A stretch of DNA of 6,214 nt from JAVBRU01 sp031547595 (GTDB lineage: Bacteria; Bacillota; Clostridia; Christensenellales; Aristaeellaceae), in assembly GCA_031547595.1 (NCBI GenBank), contig JAVBRU010000126.1:1-6214 (forward strand), given 5' to 3'. Within the stretch, counting starts at the first letter, position 1; each line of letters starts with the position of its first letter. This document shows positions 5,094-6,214 of the stretch, piece by piece. The translations under genes were made by a program, and so were the position numbers. Below the pieces are notes generated by a model. The model saw nothing but the letters and a program-made list of their open reading frames with translations. It had not been told where the DNA came from and did not search any database.

Positions 5094-5428
5094 ATGCCAA
5101 AAGGCAACCGAAATGTAGACATCAGGCTCCGTCTTTCAGAATCGGATCGCGACCTCATCACCGAAAAGATGGCGGCGGCCGGCATCCGCAACCGGGAAGC
5201 GTACATCCGAAAGATGATTTTAGACGGCTATGTCGTCCGGCTTGACTTGGCTGATGTGCGAAAGATGGTTCAGATGTTCTCAAGTGCGACCAACAATCTC
5301 AACCAGATCGCCAAGCGTGCGATGAGACACGTAGCGTCTATGAAAGCGATATTCGAGACATGCGCGAGCATTACAATAAGCTTTGGGTGCAGGCGGAGGC
5401 GATATTGCGGGAGCTGGCAAAGATTTAG
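5094..5428 (+). pseudogene. mobC: mobC-like relaxosome accessory gene with a frameshift
   Basis: ATG 5094 follows AAGGAGGG (5080-5087) by six bases. An upstream in-frame ATG at 5073 lies before the ribosome site and is less likely. The frame encodes a ribbon-helix-helix MobC-type protein: VDIRLRLSESDRDLITEKM, then NREAYIRKMILDGYVV and MVQMFSSATNNLNQIAKRA. At codon 77 the frame shifts. In the +2 frame the typical tail ETRSVYESDIRDMREHYNKL, WVQAEAILRELAKI continues to TAG 5426-5428. GCGATGAG (5319-5326) in place of GCGAATGAG, a one-base loss, explains this. Restored, the protein would be 111 residues, a normal length. MobC proteins help the relaxase bind oriT in conjugative or mobilizable elements. 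No relaxase gene follows; a terminator begins six bases after the stop. The shifted product would lose about the last third. Confidence 0.85.
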
Positions 5429-5433
5429 CGTAT

Positions 5434-5472
5434 AAGGCGCAACTGTCGGAGCGCGGTTGCGCCTTGTTTTTT
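5434..5472 (+). terminator. Rho-independent terminator after mobC
   Basis: AAGGCGCAAC (5434-5443) pairs perfectly with GTTGCGCCTT (5456-5465) around a 12-base loop. GTTTTTT follows (5466-5472). It closes the mobilization remnant and separates it from the XRE operon. Confidence 0.9.
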
Positions 5473-5503
5473 GGTATTTCGGCTATGCGTTCGCGAAACT
5501 ATA

Positions 5504-5537
5504 TTGAAAATCGGGGTGTATAATGGTAAAATACCAT
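5504..5537 (+). promoter_or_regulatory. Promoter and palindromic operator of the XRE/GNAT operon
   Basis: TTGAAA (5504-5509) and TAAAAT (5527-5532) are 17 bases apart. The palindrome ATGGTA-AAA-TACCAT (5523-5537) covers the -10 box, as expected for an operator of an autoregulatory repressor such as the XRE protein encoded next. A second -10-like TATAAT (5519-5524) lacks a well-spaced -35. The binding partner is inferred. Confidence 0.7.
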
Positions 5538-5556
5538 AACATGAGAGGTGATTCAG

Positions 5557-5823
5557 ATGACCATCAGTTATAAAAGGCTTTGGAAGCTCTTGATTGACCG
5601 GGATATGAAAAAGAAAGAGCTGCGAGAACTGACCGGCCTATCGGTTGCTTCGATGGCCAAGCTCGCCAAGAACCAGAATGTCAATACCAATGTGCTGCTC
5701 CGCATTTGCGAGGCGCTGCACTGTGATTTGCAGGATATAGCCGAGGTCGTGGAGGACGCGAATAAGATTGACTTTGAAGTGAAGGTTATGCCGCCGCAAT
5801 CCAAGGGTGAGAACAATGTTTAG
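5557..5823 (+). CDS. XRE/Cro-CI family helix-turn-helix regulator
   Basis: An 88-residue protein that is almost entirely one XRE-type DNA-binding domain. YKRLWKLLIDRDMKKKELRE (5-24) forms helices 1 and 2, LTGLSVASMAKLAKNQNVNT (25-44) the turn and recognition helix, and VLLRICEALHCDLQDIAEVV the last helices. The polar tail (about 67-88) ends in SKGENNV. Small regulators of this type are common in clostridial ICEs and usually act as repressors. The ATG at 5557 follows GAGGTG (5545-5550) by six bases; an in-frame GTG at 5548 overlaps that site and is unlikely. A palindrome over the promoter fits autoregulation. The stop overlaps the GNAT start by 8 bases, so the two genes are an operon. Confidence 0.88.
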   Translation: MTISYKRLWKLLIDRDMKKKELRELTGLSVASMAKLAKNQNVNTNVLLRICEALHCDLQDIAEVVEDANKIDFEVKVMPPQSKGENNV

Positions 5824-6214
5824 AAAAGCCGCACCGCAGGATGCAGGGCTGCTCAAGGAACTTGCCAAACGTGTCATTCGGCACAATTACACCTCTTTTT
5901 TAGGCGGAGAAGCGGTAGATGCCTTCATCAACAGCGGGATGTCTGACAAAGAGATTGATGACGGCCTCGACCGCTGTACCGTGATATTCTTAGAAAGCAT
6001 TATCATCGGCTTTGCGATTACAAACGGTGATTTGTTGCACCTGATTATGGTCGATGTACCATATCAGCATCAAGGCTATGGCGTCCGGCTGCTGATCCAT
6101 ATTGAGAATGGGCTGTTTATACACCATGACACGCTCTGTTTGCAGAGCTTCAAAGAAAATTCCGATACGGTGCGGTTCTATCTCAAAAACGGCTGGACAA
6201 TTGTCGGTGAAGAG
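5816..6214 (+). CDS. GNAT-family N-acetyltransferase (partial, runs off the window)
   Basis: The start ATG 5816 lies inside the end of the XRE gene, an 8-base overlap in a different frame, behind AGGGTGAG (5803-5810). The 133 visible residues show the GNAT fold. The N-terminal helices (MFRKAAPQDAGLLKELAKRV) come first, followed by the central strands with VIFLESIIIGFAITN (56-70) and LLHLIMVDV (73-81). The acetyl-CoA loop is QHQGYG (84-89, the Q/RxxGxG/A motif). After it come LQSFKENSDTVRFYLKNGW (109-127) and IVGEE at the edge. Only the last strand or two should be missing. It would transfer an acetyl group from acetyl-CoA to an unknown small molecule or protein. Translational coupling to the regulator suggests joint function, possibly ICE cargo. 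Confidence 0.88.
   Translation, partial: MFRKAAPQDAGLLKELAKRVIRHNYTSFLGGEAVDAFINSGMSDKEIDDGLDRCTVIFLESIIIGFAITNGDLLHLIMVDVPYQHQGYGVRLLIHIENGLFIHHDTLCLQSFKENSDTVRFYLKNGWTIVGEE

Noticed and set aside
4810..5118. 102-codon frame taken as a single protein
   Set aside because: Only the part up to about 4958 matches the ICE helicase; the rest is out of frame with the better-supported fragment and mobC.
1..6214. CRISPR array, tRNA, rRNA or complete insertion sequence
   Set aside because: No regularly spaced repeats, cloverleaf-like conserved blocks, rRNA sequence or transposase motifs were seen on either strand.

Overview
The window looks like chromosomal or integrated mobile DNA from a gut-type Firmicute of class Clostridia. 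Strong AAGGAGG ribosome binding sites, GTG and TTG starts, TATAAT promoters and fragments resembling Tn1549-like integrative conjugative elements (ICEs) support this. The species cannot be named from the sequence. No rRNA, tRNA, CRISPR array or complete insertion sequence was seen.

Left part (1-3409, + strand). After a possible gene tail and a strong rho-independent terminator (159-190) comes a compact alkylation-damage operon. Its first gene encodes one polypeptide joining an Ada-type methylphosphotriester sensor, an AraC-type DNA-binding domain and an AlkA-type 3-methyladenine glycosylase (281-1741). Its second encodes an O6-alkylguanine-DNA alkyltransferase, Ogt/AdaB (1755-2300). Together they cover the adaptive response: the sensor-activator would switch on the operon, the glycosylase would remove alkylated bases, and Ogt would repair O6-alkylguanine. 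A decayed stretch follows (2330-3040). There the start of a DUF488-like gene runs into a class I SAM-dependent methyltransferase that lacks its N-terminal motif I region and carries two frameshifts and a stop codon. An apparently intact ABM-domain protein follows (3056-3409).

Middle part (3410-4770). About 480 bases without a convincing gene contain several hairpins, including a 44-base one at 3594-3637, in DNA resembling the non-coding mobilization region of Tn1549-like ICEs. Next, on the minus strand, is a two-gene module with its own promoter: a short DUF2089-family helix-turn-helix protein (4274-4573) whose stop overlaps the start of a three-helix membrane protein (3888-4274). An 18-base imperfect palindrome lies across the promoter spacer. 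Upstream of it are a perfect 13-bp stem terminator and a small minus-strand coding remnant.

Right part (4790-6214, + strand). This is ICE debris followed by apparently live genes. It holds an internal fragment of the giant SNF2-type helicase/methylase of these elements, a small fragment, and a mobC accessory gene broken by a one-base deletion. A strong terminator follows where a relaxase gene might be expected. Then an XRE-type regulator, with a palindrome over its promoter, overlaps a GNAT acetyltransferase that runs off the window.

The window therefore reads as an accessory region built by repeated recombination: a working DNA-repair operon and two small regulated modules placed among remnants of a conjugative element. 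I see no clearly new system. The least explained units are the DUF2089/membrane-protein pair and the XRE/GNAT pair.
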